The notes below the pieces were generated by a model that saw only the letters and a program-made list of their open reading frames with translations, ran no database searches and had not been told where the DNA came from. Shown one piece after another: positions 41,535 through 50,317 of a DNA stretch of 64,000 nucleotides. Made by a program: the position numbers and the translations under genes. Origin of the DNA: Bacteroidetes bacterium UBA6221 (GTDB lineage Bacteria; Bacteroidota; Bacteroidia; Chitinophagales; Chitinophagaceae); the NCBI GenBank assembly GCA_002421685.1, contig DISB01000016.1:128245-192244 (forward strand). The letters are read 5' to 3'. Positions within the stretch are counted from its first letter, which is position 1, and each line of letters starts with the position of its first letter.

Positions 41535-43880
41535 TTACGACTTTTTCTTCTTACCGCGTGCAGCTTTTTTAGGCGGGTTAGCCTTCACGTCTTCTATGAT
41601 CGCTTTTACTTCTTCTATGGTCAGGTCGGCCGCGGTTTCCTGCTTTTCCTTAGGTAACTTATAGTTGCGCAGGCCTTGTTTTATATACGGACCGTATGGA
41701 CCTTTCAGTATCTTTATTTTCTCTTTTTCAAAAATTTTGATGGTATTCTCTGCAGCGGCTTTACGCTTCTCTTCTATCAGCGGCGCTACTTCATCCAGCT
41801 CTACCGTATATGGGTCCATCTCTTTTTTCAGCGAGTAGAATTTGCTGTCGTGTTGAGCGTACGGGCCAAACCTGCCGATGTTCACTACCACGTCATTGCC
41901 TTCAAACAGGCCAAGTTTTCTCGGCAGTTTGAACAGTTCCATCGCTTCTTCAAAACTGATGGTTTCAATACTTTGGTTTGGGCGCAGTTTGGCAAAACGT
42001 GGCTTTTCCTCGTCTTCCGTTCCGCCTATCTGCACCATAGGGCCAAACCTGCCCAGTCGTGCCACTACGGGTTTCCCGCTTTCGGGGTCTTCGCCCAGCA
42101 TGCGTTCACCTTTCGCGCGTTCCGCATGCTCCAGCGTATGTTCTACATTTTTATGGAACGGATGATAGAAGCCGTCTATCATTTTATGCCATTCCTGCTT
42201 GCCTTGTGCTATATGGTCAAATTCCTCTTCAATTTTAGCTGTGAAGCCATAGTCCATCACTTTCTTGAAATGTTCGCTCAGGAAATCTGTCACTACCAGC
42301 CCCAGGTCGGTAGGGAATAATTTGTTACGCTCGGCGCCTATATTTTCCGTGTCTTCTTTGCGCGTTATTTCATCACCTTTCAGCGTCAGTATCCTGTATA
42401 TACGGGGTATGCCTTCTTTATCGCGTTTTTCTACATAACCACGCTGCAATATGGTGCTGATGGTTGGGGCGTAGGTAGATGGACGGCCTATACCCAATTC
42501 TTCCAGTTTCTTCACCAGCGATGCTTCGGTGTACCTGGGTTGCGGGCGGGTAAACCTTTCAATGGTACGCATTTCCACCAACGGCAGTTGCATACCAACT
42601 GTAAGTGGTGGCAGCATATCGGCATTTTCTTCATCGCCATCTTCTTCATCTCTACCCTCGGTATATGCTTTCAGAAAACCGTCGAAACGCAACACCTCGC
42701 CTTTTGCGGTCAGTTCATCCTTGCGGGTAGATATTGCAATTTTTGCGGTGGTGCGTTCCAGTTCCGCATCTGCCATCTGGCTGGCTATAGAGCGCTTCCA
42801 TATCATCTCGTACAGGCGTTGCGCGTCGGCATTGCCGGTTTGCATCACATGCATATCTGTGGGGCGTATAGCTTCGTGCGCTTCCTGTGCGCTTTCGTTC
42901 TTGTTTTTATACTGCCGCTGTTGGTGATATTTTTCCCCATATTGTGATAGTATTTCATTACGTATCCCTTCCAGTGCAGTCTCCGACAGGTTTACCGAGT
43001 CGGTACGCATGTAGGTTATCTGCCCGCTCTCATACAGTTTTTGCGCCAGCAGCATGGTCTTCGATACGGAATAGCCCAGCTTGCGGCTGGCCTCCTGCTG
43101 CAGGGTAGACGTAGTAAACGGCGCTGCCGGAGATTTTTTCGCCGGTTTCACTTGTACATCGCTTACCTTATAATTCGCACCTATGCAGTCCGACAGGTAT
43201 TTCCTGGCTCCGTCTTCGTCATTTATTTTTTCACTGCTTTCGGCCTTAAAGGTTACCTTTTTCTTATTCAGGTCTTCTGCCTGGAACCATGCTTCCAGCT
43301 TAAAACTGCTTTGCGGTTCAAACCTGTTGATCTCTCTTTCCCGTTCCGCTATCAACCTTACCGCTACCGACTGTACGCGCCCTGCTGACAGGTTATTGCG
43401 CATGCTCATCTTCCGCCACAGTATCGGCGATATCTCAAAACCCACTATCCTGTCCAGTATCCTGCGCGCCTGCTGGGCATTCACCAGGTCCATGTTAACG
43501 GTGCGGGGTTGCTCTACGGCTTTCTTTATGGCAGGTTTGGTTATTTCATGAAAGACAATTCTTTTGGTTTTACGCGGGTCCAGGCCCAGTACTTCGCAAA
43601 GGTGCCAGGATATAGCTTCCCCTTCGCGGTCCTCATCCGTTGCCAGCCATACTTCGTCCGATTTTTTGGCCTGCGACTTCAAGTCTTTTACAACCTTCTG
43701 TTTATCGTCAGATATTTTATACTTAGGTGTATAATCGTTCTCAATATCTATACCCATATCCTCCTTCTCCAGGTCGCGGATATGCCCGTAACAGGACATT
43801 ACTTCAAAATCTTCTCCCAGAATTTTTTCTATCGTTTTGGCCTTTGCCGGAGACTCCACTATCAGAAGGTTTTTTGCCAT
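41535..43880 (-). CDS. topA: DNA topoisomerase I
   Basis: 781 aa. Toprim opening NLLIVESPAKAKTIEKIL, acidic DxD region LATDEDREGEAISWHL, and the active-site Tyr in ITYMRTDSVNLS (near 290). No Cys4 zinc fingers are present; instead there are three C-terminal GxFGPY-like repeats (GRFGPMVQIGG, GRFGPYAQHDSKFYS, GPYGPYIKQGLRNY) and a Lys-rich tail. It relaxes negative supercoils. Strong terminator shared with the gene at 44027. Confidence 0.95.
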   Translation of the reverse strand: MAKNLLIVESPAKAKTIEKILGEDFEVMSCYGHIRDLEKEDMGIDIENDYTPKYKISDDKQKVVKDLKSQAKKSDEVWLATDEDREGEAISWHLCEVLGLDPRKTKRIVFHEITKPAIKKAVEQPRTVNMDLVNAQQARRILDRIVGFEISPILWRKMSMRNNLSAGRVQSVAVRLIAEREREINRFEPQSSFKLEAWFQAEDLNKKKVTFKAESSEKINDEDGARKYLSDCIGANYKVSDVQVKPAKKSPAAPFTTSTLQQEASRKLGYSVSKTMLLAQKLYESGQITYMRTDSVNLSETALEGIRNEILSQYGEKYHQQRQYKNKNESAQEAHEAIRPTDMHVMQTGNADAQRLYEMIWKRSIASQMADAELERTTAKIAISTRKDELTAKGEVLRFDGFLKAYTEGRDEEDGDEENADMLPPLTVGMQLPLVEMRTIERFTRPQPRYTEASLVKKLEELGIGRPSTYAPTISTILQRGYVEKRDKEGIPRIYRILTLKGDEITRKEDTENIGAERNKLFPTDLGLVVTDFLSEHFKKVMDYGFTAKIEEEFDHIAQGKQEWHKMIDGFYHPFHKNVEHTLEHAERAKGERMLGEDPESGKPVVARLGRFGPMVQIGGTEDEEKPRFAKLRPNQSIETISFEEAMELFKLPRKLGLFEGNDVVVNIGRFGPYAQHDSKFYSLKKEMDPYTVELDEVAPLIEEKRKAAAENTIKIFEKEKIKILKGPYGPYIKQGLRNYKLPKEKQETAADLTIEEVKAIIEDVKANPPKKAARGKKKKS

Positions 43881-43974
43881 TCGTTTACCCTTTTGCTCTG
43901 TTATTTATTTATTCAGTTTCCCTTATTGCGTTTTGTCCGGGATGTGCAATAATAAAGTATTGTTTCGGAAAAAT

Positions 43975-44006
43975 AAAAAAGGGCGGTTTCAGAACCGCCC
44001 TTTTAT
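43975..44006. terminator. terminator between topA and the T9SS protein gene
   Basis: AAAAGGGCGGTT and AACCGCCCTTTT pair to a 12 bp stem with a 4 nt loop. It lies upstream of topA's start and 20 bp after the stop of the T9SS protein gene, which it terminates on the minus strand. Confidence 0.85.
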
Positions 44007-44026
44007 TGTGAATATGGTTATTCAAA

Positions 44027-45454
44027 TTAGTGTGCAACAGTCACACGTTCAATCTTGTTTTGTCCACCTGCTTCAACATTTACCAGGTAAACACCATTAG
44101 CCAATTGGCCGGTTGCAAATACAGCCTCACCAGTAGTCACATTGTCGAAAGATTGACGGCTGATAACCTGTCCCATTACATTAGTCAATGTAACGTTAAC
44201 ATCAGAAGCAGTGCCCAGTGCGAACGGCACCCTGGCTTCGTTTACTGCAGGGTTAGGGTAAACCTTAACACTGGATATCAATCCGGATACATTATCAACA
44301 TTTACTGCAGGACAGTTAGCGCATGATACAACCCAGTCTACATAAGAAAACTCCATGCCACCTTCTTTAGCCCAGAACCAGGCAGCAAGATATGTATCAT
44401 AAAAAGAGCTACTTGTGTCATATATCTTTAACATACCCAAACCTGTATTGTAGTTACCAACGTTATATTTCGGATATTGACCATCAGCCTCCTCAAATGT
44501 CCAGGGACGGAAGATGTTATATTTTGCCACTTCCAGTCCGGGTACCATGTCACCACGGAAAACGGTGTCAGTATACGGAGCGGGCTTGTTGGGGTCTCCG
44601 CTTATGAACGTAGCGGTAACACCTACCAGGTTCCCTGCAGGAATTGCCTGTCCGAAATGAACGGCAAAGCGGTGAATACCCAAACTACCTACAACTACAG
44701 TATCACCAAAATTACTGTTGTTCAGCAAGATATCTTTTATCACCCTTGTGTTACCACGTGCTACCCTGCGCACTGAATCATACATTACAGTAGCAACCCT
44801 GAGTGTATCGTAGCCGAAGTTTTGCTGGAATACTCCTGGGGTCAGGCTATACCATCTTGACACACTGATATCTTCGCCTGTGGCGCCACTACCATAAATA
44901 AGCGATACACGCAAAGTATCTGTAATACCGGTCTTTTGTGAGTTCCTCTGATAAAGCCCGTAGAATGCCACACTATCAACAGTGTAGGGAGAGTATTGCT
45001 GGATAGCAACTTTGCCTGCATAATCCAGGGCGAACTGGTCGTTAAAACCTGTGAACCATGGGTGTAATACTGAACCGTAACTCATAACATTAACGGTATC
45101 ATATAGGTAGCCGGTTGCTGGCTTGTACATTGCCATGCCTACACCATCTTGCCACATATAAGGGAAAGAATAGCTGGGTGTACCCAGTATGTCCAGGTAA
45201 TCAACATAGTTATATACACGTGAACCGCTGATAGTAGTCTTGTTTGCAGACCTGCCTGCGCCATTGTTGTACTTCCAGGACATGGCTTTCTTTAAATTCT
45301 CCATGCTTATATTGCTCTGGATGCTTTTGTGGTCAGCCGTCTCCTGTAGATTGGCACCAGAAGATACCATTATAGAGGTATTGGCAGCCTTTTGCGCATA
45401 GGCACCTGTAACCATTACGCTTACAGATAAAAATAGTAGTAACTTTTTCATCAT
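44027..45454 (-). CDS. secreted protein with T9SS sorting domain
   Basis: 475 aa from the ATG at 45454; the adjoining ATG at 45451 is equally possible. Signal peptide MKKLLLFLSVSVMVTGAYAQ, a long beta-rich middle without a recognised catalytic motif (YKYNNGAGRSANKTTISGS, then VNVMSYGSVLHPWFTGFND), a CPAVNVDN loop, and a type A sorting domain (VKVYPNPAVNEARVP, ending NKIERVTVAH). It should be exported by the type IX system. Monocistronic. Confidence 0.85.
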   Translation of the reverse strand: MMKKLLLFLSVSVMVTGAYAQKAANTSIMVSSGANLQETADHKSIQSNISMENLKKAMSWKYNNGAGRSANKTTISGSRVYNYVDYLDILGTPSYSFPYMWQDGVGMAMYKPATGYLYDTVNVMSYGSVLHPWFTGFNDQFALDYAGKVAIQQYSPYTVDSVAFYGLYQRNSQKTGITDTLRVSLIYGSGATGEDISVSRWYSLTPGVFQQNFGYDTLRVATVMYDSVRRVARGNTRVIKDILLNNSNFGDTVVVGSLGIHRFAVHFGQAIPAGNLVGVTATFISGDPNKPAPYTDTVFRGDMVPGLEVAKYNIFRPWTFEEADGQYPKYNVGNYNTGLGMLKIYDTSSSFYDTYLAAWFWAKEGGMEFSYVDWVVSCANCPAVNVDNVSGLISSVKVYPNPAVNEARVPFALGTASDVNVTLTNVMGQVISRQSFDNVTTGEAVFATGQLANGVYLVNVEAGGQNKIERVTVAH

Positions 45455-45601
45455 TTTATCGTTTTTTAATTTTAATCGAGCCATAAAGATAAGTATTATT
45501 ATTACATTAAGACAAAATTTTTCCCTCTCACGTTAGCTATTCCCGGCCAATTTGCTTTTTTTATACATTACCGTGACACTGATAATTGTCACTAATAAAA
45601 A

Positions 45602-45633
45602 TTTCATTCCAACAGTGCGGGCAATTACTTTTG
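45602..45633 (+). promoter_or_regulatory. promoter of the proline dehydrogenase gene
   Basis: TACTTTTG (45626-45633) fits TAnnTTTG; TTTC (45602-45605) 20 nt upstream could serve as a weak -33. It lies 16 nt before the ATG. Confidence 0.4.
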
Positions 45634-45649
45634 CATACTCAATATCAAT

Positions 45650-46819
45650 ATGCTGCCGCAATTCGACAATACAGAAATAGCCTTCAAATATCGTACCAAT
45701 CGCGAACTGCGACAGGCGCAAATCCTGTTTTCCGCAATTGGTTCTCCCGCAATAACCAAAATGGGTATGGCACTTACCAAATGGGCCATCAGCCTCCGGC
45801 TGCCTATAGAAGGTATCGTCAGAAGTACTATTTTCCGCCAGTTTTGCGGTGGAGAAACAATGGAAGATGCCGCCCGTACCGCAGATATGCTGGGGCGGTA
45901 CCACGTAGGGGTAATACTGGACTATGGCGTAGAGGGTAAAGAAGGTGAAGCAGAGTTTGACAACGCGGTACCTGAATTCATCAAGGCCATAAAGTATGCG
46001 GCCTCAAAGTCCAACATACCTTTTATATCCCTGAAGGTGACCGGGTTCGCCCGCTTCGCATTGCTGGAAAAGCTGCACGAAGGCACGCCGCTTACCGACG
46101 CCGAACAGGCAGAATGGCAACGGGTGCACCAACGTATAGACCAGATATGCCGTGCCGCCCACGACGAGGGTGTGATGGTACTGATAGATGCCGAAGAAAC
46201 CTGGATACAATACTCGGTGAACGAGCTATGCGAAAGAGTAATGGAACGCTATAACAAAAAGAAAGCCGTTATCTTCAATACCTTCCAGATGTACACTACT
46301 GGCGCACTGCCCTACCTCCCCGAGGCATTGAAAGATGCCGAAGTAAAAGGCTATATACTTGGAGCCAAACTCGTGCGCGGGGCATATATGGAAAAGGAGC
46401 GCAAACGTGCAGAAGAAAAAGGTTATCCCTCACCCATTCAACCGGACAAGCCAGCTACCGACCGGGACTATGATGCGGCTGTTCTGTTCTGCCTGCAAAA
46501 CCTGGATAAACTGTCCCTCTTTATCGGAACCCATAATGAGAAGTCGTGTATGGAAGCGGTGAAATATATGGAAGCACATAACATTCCTGCCAATAGCGAC
46601 CGGGTATGGTTTTCGCAGCTATACGGCATGAGCGACAATATATCGTTCAACCTGGCTGCGGGCAATTACAATGTAGCCAAGTACCTGCCTTACGGACCGG
46701 TACGCGATGTGCTGCCCTACCTGATGCGGCGGGCCGAAGAGAATACCTCTGTAGCCGGACAAACGGGACGAGAGCTTTCATTGATAAACAAAGAACTTAA
46801 AAGAAGAAAGGCGCATTAA
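45650..46819 (+). CDS. proline dehydrogenase
   Basis: 389 aa. PRODH barrel with the FAD/substrate motif KLVRGAYMEKER (near 232-243) and the C-terminal motif YLMRRAEENTSVAG, where the Arg pair contacts proline. The VILDYGVEGK strand and ISLKVTGFARF are also typical. It oxidises proline to pyrroline-5-carboxylate and passes electrons to quinones; a separate P5C dehydrogenase must lie elsewhere. Monocistronic, with its own terminator. Confidence 0.9.
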   Translation: MLPQFDNTEIAFKYRTNRELRQAQILFSAIGSPAITKMGMALTKWAISLRLPIEGIVRSTIFRQFCGGETMEDAARTADMLGRYHVGVILDYGVEGKEGEAEFDNAVPEFIKAIKYAASKSNIPFISLKVTGFARFALLEKLHEGTPLTDAEQAEWQRVHQRIDQICRAAHDEGVMVLIDAEETWIQYSVNELCERVMERYNKKKAVIFNTFQMYTTGALPYLPEALKDAEVKGYILGAKLVRGAYMEKERKRAEEKGYPSPIQPDKPATDRDYDAAVLFCLQNLDKLSLFIGTHNEKSCMEAVKYMEAHNIPANSDRVWFSQLYGMSDNISFNLAAGNYNVAKYLPYGPVRDVLPYLMRRAEENTSVAGQTGRELSLINKELKRRKAH

Positions 46820-46834
46820 GCGCCTTTCTTCTTT
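46803..46834 (+). terminator. terminator of the proline dehydrogenase gene
   Basis: AAAGGCGC and GCGCCTTT pair around ATTAA, with TCTTCTTT after it; the stem overlaps the stop codon. It is also positioned to end the convergent ftsB-like transcript. Confidence 0.75.
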
Positions 46835-46838
46835 ATTA

Positions 46839-47120
46839 TCATTCAAAGACGTACACGTCTTCGTTATCCTTCTTCATCCGGTAGTTTTCGCGGGCGAACT
46901 TTTCAAGTACCGCAGGGTCGTTTTTCAGGCCGTCCCTTTGGGCTTTCATATCCGCTATTTCAGCACGCAGGTAGCCGATATTCTCCTTTGTACTTTCCAG
47001 GTCGCGCTGGCGCTGGCGTTGGGTAAACCAGTCGTTACGGTCGAAATAGCCTACCCACACTACGAACACTATGGCCGTAAGCAGGTATTTATTGGTAGCT
47101 ATGCGTAACGCTTTTTTCAT
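46839..47120 (-). CDS. septum formation initiator, FtsB/DivIC-like
   Basis: 93 aa. A short cytoplasmic head, one membrane segment (about 13-26, YLLTAIVFVVWVGYF), then a coiled-coil (RDLESTKENIGYLRAEIADM) and the ENYRMKKDNEDVYVFE end typical of the DivIC/FtsB family. It works in the divisome with FtsL and FtsQ. It starts 9 bp after eno, so an eno-ftsB operon is likely, an arrangement that is common in many bacteria. Confidence 0.9.
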   Translation of the reverse strand: MKKALRIATNKYLLTAIVFVVWVGYFDRNDWFTQRQRQRDLESTKENIGYLRAEIADMKAQRDGLKNDPAVLEKFARENYRMKKDNEDVYVFE

Positions 47121-47129
47121 CCCTGGATA

Positions 47130-48419
47130 TTACTTACCAAATATAAGATTTTTGCCGGGATAATAGGCATTGCTGCCCAGCTCTTCTTCTATCCTCAGCA
47201 GCTGGTTGTACTTGGCCATACGGTCGCTGCGCGATGCGCTGCCCGTTTTTATCTGGCCGCAGTTCAGCGCCACTGCCAGGTCGGCTATGGTATTGTCTTC
47301 CGTTTCGCCGCTGCGGTGGCTCATTACCGTATTGTAGCGGGCGTGCTGCGCCATCGTTACGGCGTCTATGGTTTCGCTCAGGCTACCTATCTGGTTTACT
47401 TTTACCAGCAGGGCATTGGCTACCCCAGTCTTGATGCCCTCGCTCAGCCTGTCTACATTGGTTACAAACAAGTCGTCGCCTACCAACTGCACCTTGCCAC
47501 CCAGGGTATCGGTCAACTTTTTCCAGCCCTTCCAGTCATCCTCGTCCATACCGTCTTCTATGCTCACTATGGGGTATTTCTTGCACCACTTGGCCCAGTA
47601 CTCCACCACCTCGTCGCTGCTCAGTTTGCGGCCATCGCTCTTCTTAAATATATATTTCTTGCTCTTGCTGTCGTACAGCTCGCTGATGGCGGCATCCATA
47701 GCTATTGCTACCTGGTCGCCGGGTTTGTAGCCCGCTTTCTCTATGGCTTTCAGTACAGTTTCTATCGCCTCTTCGTTGCTCTGAATATCGGGGGCGAAAC
47801 CACCCTCGTCGCCCACGTTGGTGCTGTAGCCCTTGTCTTTCAGCACGTTTTTCAGGTGGTGGAATATCTCCACACCCCAGCGCAAACCTTCGCTGAAAGT
47901 AGATGCGCCCACGGGCACCACCATGAATTCCTGGAAGTCTATCTTATTATCCGCATGTGCACCACCGTTCAATATGTTCATCATAGGCACGGGCAGGGTT
48001 TTGGCGTTAGCGCCGCCCACGTAGCGGTACAGGCTGAGGCCCGTAGCCTGCGCAGCCGCCTTTGATACCGCCAGGCTCACCGCCAGTATGGCGTTGGCGC
48101 CCAGCTTTGCTTTGTTTTTAGTGCCATCTATCTGCAGCATGGCTGCGTCTATACCGCGCTGGTCGGTCACGTCCCAGCCATACAGTTCTTCGGCCAGGCT
48201 GTCGTTGATATTGCTTACCGCTTTCAGCACGCCCTTGCCCATGTATTTTTTCTTGTCGCCGTCGCGCAGTTCCACGGCCTCGTGCTTGCCGGTAGATGCC
48301 CCTGAAGGCACGGCGGCACGGCCTGTAAAGCCATCGCTGGTATGTACGTCAACTTCTACTGTGGGGTTGCCCCTGCTGTCGAGCACCTGGCGTGCTACTA
48401 TGTCGGTAATGAAACTCAT
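47130..48419 (-). CDS. eno: enolase
   Basis: 429 aa from the ATG at 48419 (MSFITDIVARQVLDSRGNPT). A longer frame to 48812 covers repeat-rich intergenic DNA and is rejected. Metal and substrate motifs SGASTGKHEAVELRDGD, the general acid-base Glu in DEGGFAPD, the SIEDGMDEDDW Asp/Glu ligands and the catalytic Lys and SHRSGETED are intact. It converts 2-phosphoglycerate to phosphoenolpyruvate in glycolysis. Confidence 0.97.
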   Translation of the reverse strand: MSFITDIVARQVLDSRGNPTVEVDVHTSDGFTGRAAVPSGASTGKHEAVELRDGDKKKYMGKGVLKAVSNINDSLAEELYGWDVTDQRGIDAAMLQIDGTKNKAKLGANAILAVSLAVSKAAAQATGLSLYRYVGGANAKTLPVPMMNILNGGAHADNKIDFQEFMVVPVGASTFSEGLRWGVEIFHHLKNVLKDKGYSTNVGDEGGFAPDIQSNEEAIETVLKAIEKAGYKPGDQVAIAMDAAISELYDSKSKKYIFKKSDGRKLSSDEVVEYWAKWCKKYPIVSIEDGMDEDDWKGWKKLTDTLGGKVQLVGDDLFVTNVDRLSEGIKTGVANALLVKVNQIGSLSETIDAVTMAQHARYNTVMSHRSGETEDNTIADLAVALNCGQIKTGSASRSDRMAKYNQLLRIEEELGSNAYYPGKNLIFGK

Positions 48420-48647
48420 GATTAGATATTTGATTTTTTTCGGGGGCAAAGATAATTTGATAATGTGACAATTAGTTAATGCGGCAATGCGATAATCTGC
48501 TAATGCGGTAATTGGGGCGTTTTTTACCCTGCTGGCGGGGAAAGTGTTGCCAAAAAATGTGCAGCGGAACAAAAGATGTTGCGCTTGGTTGCGGTTGCAG
48601 GCAGGGGGGCACCTTGTAATTGCTTGACAGCCAACGATTTGCAGAAT

Positions 48648-48687
48648 GTTCCATTTTGATGCCATGATTTTGAAATAAAAAATTTTG
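48648..48687. repeat. orphan copy of the GTTCC-NNNN-TGATGCC repeat unit
   Basis: Compared with the unit at 62088-62128, 22 of the first 24 positions agree (GTTCC, TTTTGATGCCA, GATTTT). This is the only copy seen outside the terminase-like gene. Confidence 0.6.
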
Positions 48688-48701
48688 GGTGGCACAAAAA
48701 A

Positions 48702-48719
48702 TCCCGCTTGTGGGCGGGA
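48702..48719. repeat. TCCCG...CGGGA-family palindrome
   Basis: TCCCGC-TTGTGG-GCGGGA. The arms equal those of the insert in the broken tRNA-Asn at 13693-13708. Confidence 0.6.
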
Positions 48720-48950
48720 GGATGATGTGTGGGTGATAAGTGTTTGCGGTTTCATGGTTCCTCTTTTAATGCGGTAATGGGATAATCCTCCTGAGGCGGA
48801 CAAGTCCGGCAAGGGGTAATCATCCTTTTACTACTACAAAAATACAATAATTATTTGATTGGGTGAAATTGATTGTTGTATTAAAATATATTTAATAACA
48901 GTGTTTTTCCCGTATTGTTTTATTCTAATCGTTTAATATATTTACAGATA

Positions 48951-49796
48951 ATGAAAGCATTAAGAATAAATGAGGAAGCATTTTCAAAACTATATCCGTT
49001 AATAGAACAGAGACAATGGTTAGGAAAAAAGTATAGTGAGCTGTTGGAACTATACAATAGTTGTGATTCATTACTTCAACAAACTATTGTATTACATTTA
49101 TTAAAAGAGTTTAAACACGTAAATAGTGCGGAAATTGATGAACTAGGAAAAAAAATTGCCGAACAGATTGAAGAGAATTGGGAATTTAATCCTGCGGACA
49201 CCATTATAACAGCGATTTCAGATGAAATTGATGTCGATGGGTCACAGGCGTTCTTGCAAAATCTCAAGAATAAGTTTTCAAATGAAAATTGGACTAGCAG
49301 TAATTTTCTGAATAAGATTGGCAAAGCCGTACATCAAGTTAAAGATGGTAACAATTTAGTGTTGTTTGATGATTACATTGGGTCTGGAGAGACAATTATT
49401 CGAAAATACGATTGGTGTAGGGCAAAACTTAATAATCTAAAGAAGACAAATGTTAACTTACGAGTAATATCTTATGCAATAATGTCGCAAGCAAATGAAA
49501 AATTTCTTGAGCATGATATTGAATGTTATTCACCATTAATTCTAAAAAAAGGAATTTCCGACTACTTTGAATCCGATGAAGCTGAAAATTATAAACGCGA
49601 GATTACTATGCTTGAAAATAAATTTGAACCAAATTGCAACAACATGCATATTGCTGCATATTCATTAGGGTATGCTCAAAGTGAAGCGATTTTCACCTTT
49701 GAATCATATAACATACCAGACAATGTTTTTCCAATATTTTGGTGGCCTGAGATAAAACCTCGCACTAAAAGAAGATTATTATTTAAGCGATTATAG
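48951..49796 (+). CDS. retron effector: phosphoribosyltransferase-like protein
   Basis: 281 aa from the ATG at 48951. The core motif VLFDDYIGSGET (137-148) is the PRPP-binding loop pattern of type I phosphoribosyltransferases, with the acidic pair and the SGET end. Around it are a helical N-terminus (1-80), the ITAISDEIDVDGSQAFLQNL stretch before the loop, and a C-terminal domain with several Trp/Tyr. PRTase-like proteins with winged-helix partners are one known class of retron effectors, so this is the likely toxin or enzyme set free when the retron DNA is disturbed. Its TAG stop directly abuts the next ATG. Base use is AT-rich compared with eno. Confidence 0.85.
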   Translation: MKALRINEEAFSKLYPLIEQRQWLGKKYSELLELYNSCDSLLQQTIVLHLLKEFKHVNSAEIDELGKKIAEQIEENWEFNPADTIITAISDEIDVDGSQAFLQNLKNKFSNENWTSSNFLNKIGKAVHQVKDGNNLVLFDDYIGSGETIIRKYDWCRAKLNNLKKTNVNLRVISYAIMSQANEKFLEHDIECYSPLILKKGISDYFESDEAENYKREITMLENKFEPNCNNMHIAAYSLGYAQSEAIFTFESYNIPDNVFPIFWWPEIKPRTKRRLLFKRL

Positions 49797-50105
49797 ATGC
49801 ATATTGCTACTAATATTACTTTACGGAAGATTCTCCAAGTACTACTTATTGGAGAATTTGATTTATATTATTTCCATAACAGATACGCAATGGATTTAGG
49901 TGAATTAGCAGAAGCCATCTCATTTCTCGTAAATAATGGGCTTATTGTAAGAAGAGAAGAGTTCATTAGAATTACAGATAAAGGCCGAAAAGATCTATTA
50001 TGCAATAAACAGAAGTATTTTGCAACAAAAGATGAATCATGGCTTAAAATCCCTAGCGATTTTACATTTAATCAGTTGCGAAAAAAAATAATAATTGAAA
50101 ACTAA
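49797..50105 (+). CDS. retron accessory winged-helix protein
   Basis: 102 aa. The segment from ITLRKILQVLLIGEFDLYYF through LGELAEAISFLVNNGLIV to REEFIRITDKGRKDLL has the helix-turn-helix and wing pattern of a winged-helix domain. The polar tail (ATKDESWLKIPSDF) has no motif. Its start codon immediately follows the PRTase stop (TAGATG), so the two are coupled in translation. In retron terms it may bind the msDNA or the effector; this is inference. Confidence 0.8.
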   Translation: MHIATNITLRKILQVLLIGEFDLYYFHNRYAMDLGELAEAISFLVNNGLIVRREEFIRITDKGRKDLLCNKQKYFATKDESWLKIPSDFTFNQLRKKIIIEN

Positions 50106-50110
50106 AAAAA

Positions 50111-50306
50111 TTGGAGAAGTAACAACACTAGTGATTAAAAGTCGTATCGACTTTGTTTTATGAGGTCAGTTTAAGCCGATTAAAAATATAATAATAGTAA
50201 TATATAAAAGGTGACACTGACGTTAATCAACAAAATAGAATGTAAACATTGCAATGCAATAAAAATAAAATCACATACGTGATGCTGTAGTGTTGTTCTT
50301 CTCCAA
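50111..50306 (+). ncRNA. retron msr-msd RNA
   Basis: The ends carry the diagnostic inverted repeats: a1 TTGGAGAAGTAACAACACTA (50111-50130) and a2, whose complement is TTGGAGAAGAACAACACTA (50288-50306), 19 paired bases with one bulge. A G immediately after a1 (50131, in CTAG) is the best branching-G candidate. Inside are the hairpin AAAGTCG-TAT-CGACTTT (50138-50154), an outer stem GTCAGT (50165-50170) / ACTGAC (50216-50221) and hairpin ATCAC-ATAC-GTGAT (near 50270-50283). The RNA lies just upstream of the RT on the same strand, as in all retrons. The msr/msd border is not determined. Confidence 0.85.
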
Positions 50307-50317
50307 AATCATTTACT

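Larger units (their letters stand above)
48420..48950. other. repeat-rich gap between eno and the retron
   Basis: 530 bases without a gene. They hold GCGGCAATGCGATAAT-type short repeats (several near-copies in 48470-48510 and 48768-48787), a copy of the GTTCC...TGATGCC unit at 48648-48687 that also builds the repeats in the gene at 61597, a palindrome at 48702-48719, and an AT-rich stretch before the retron that should carry its promoter (TATATTTA near 48937 is a candidate -7). Confidence 0.6.

Noticed and set aside
47130..48812. enolase with a 131-residue N-terminal extension
   Set aside because: The extension translates repeat-rich intergenic DNA; the standard start MSFITDIVARQVLDSRG is at 48419.
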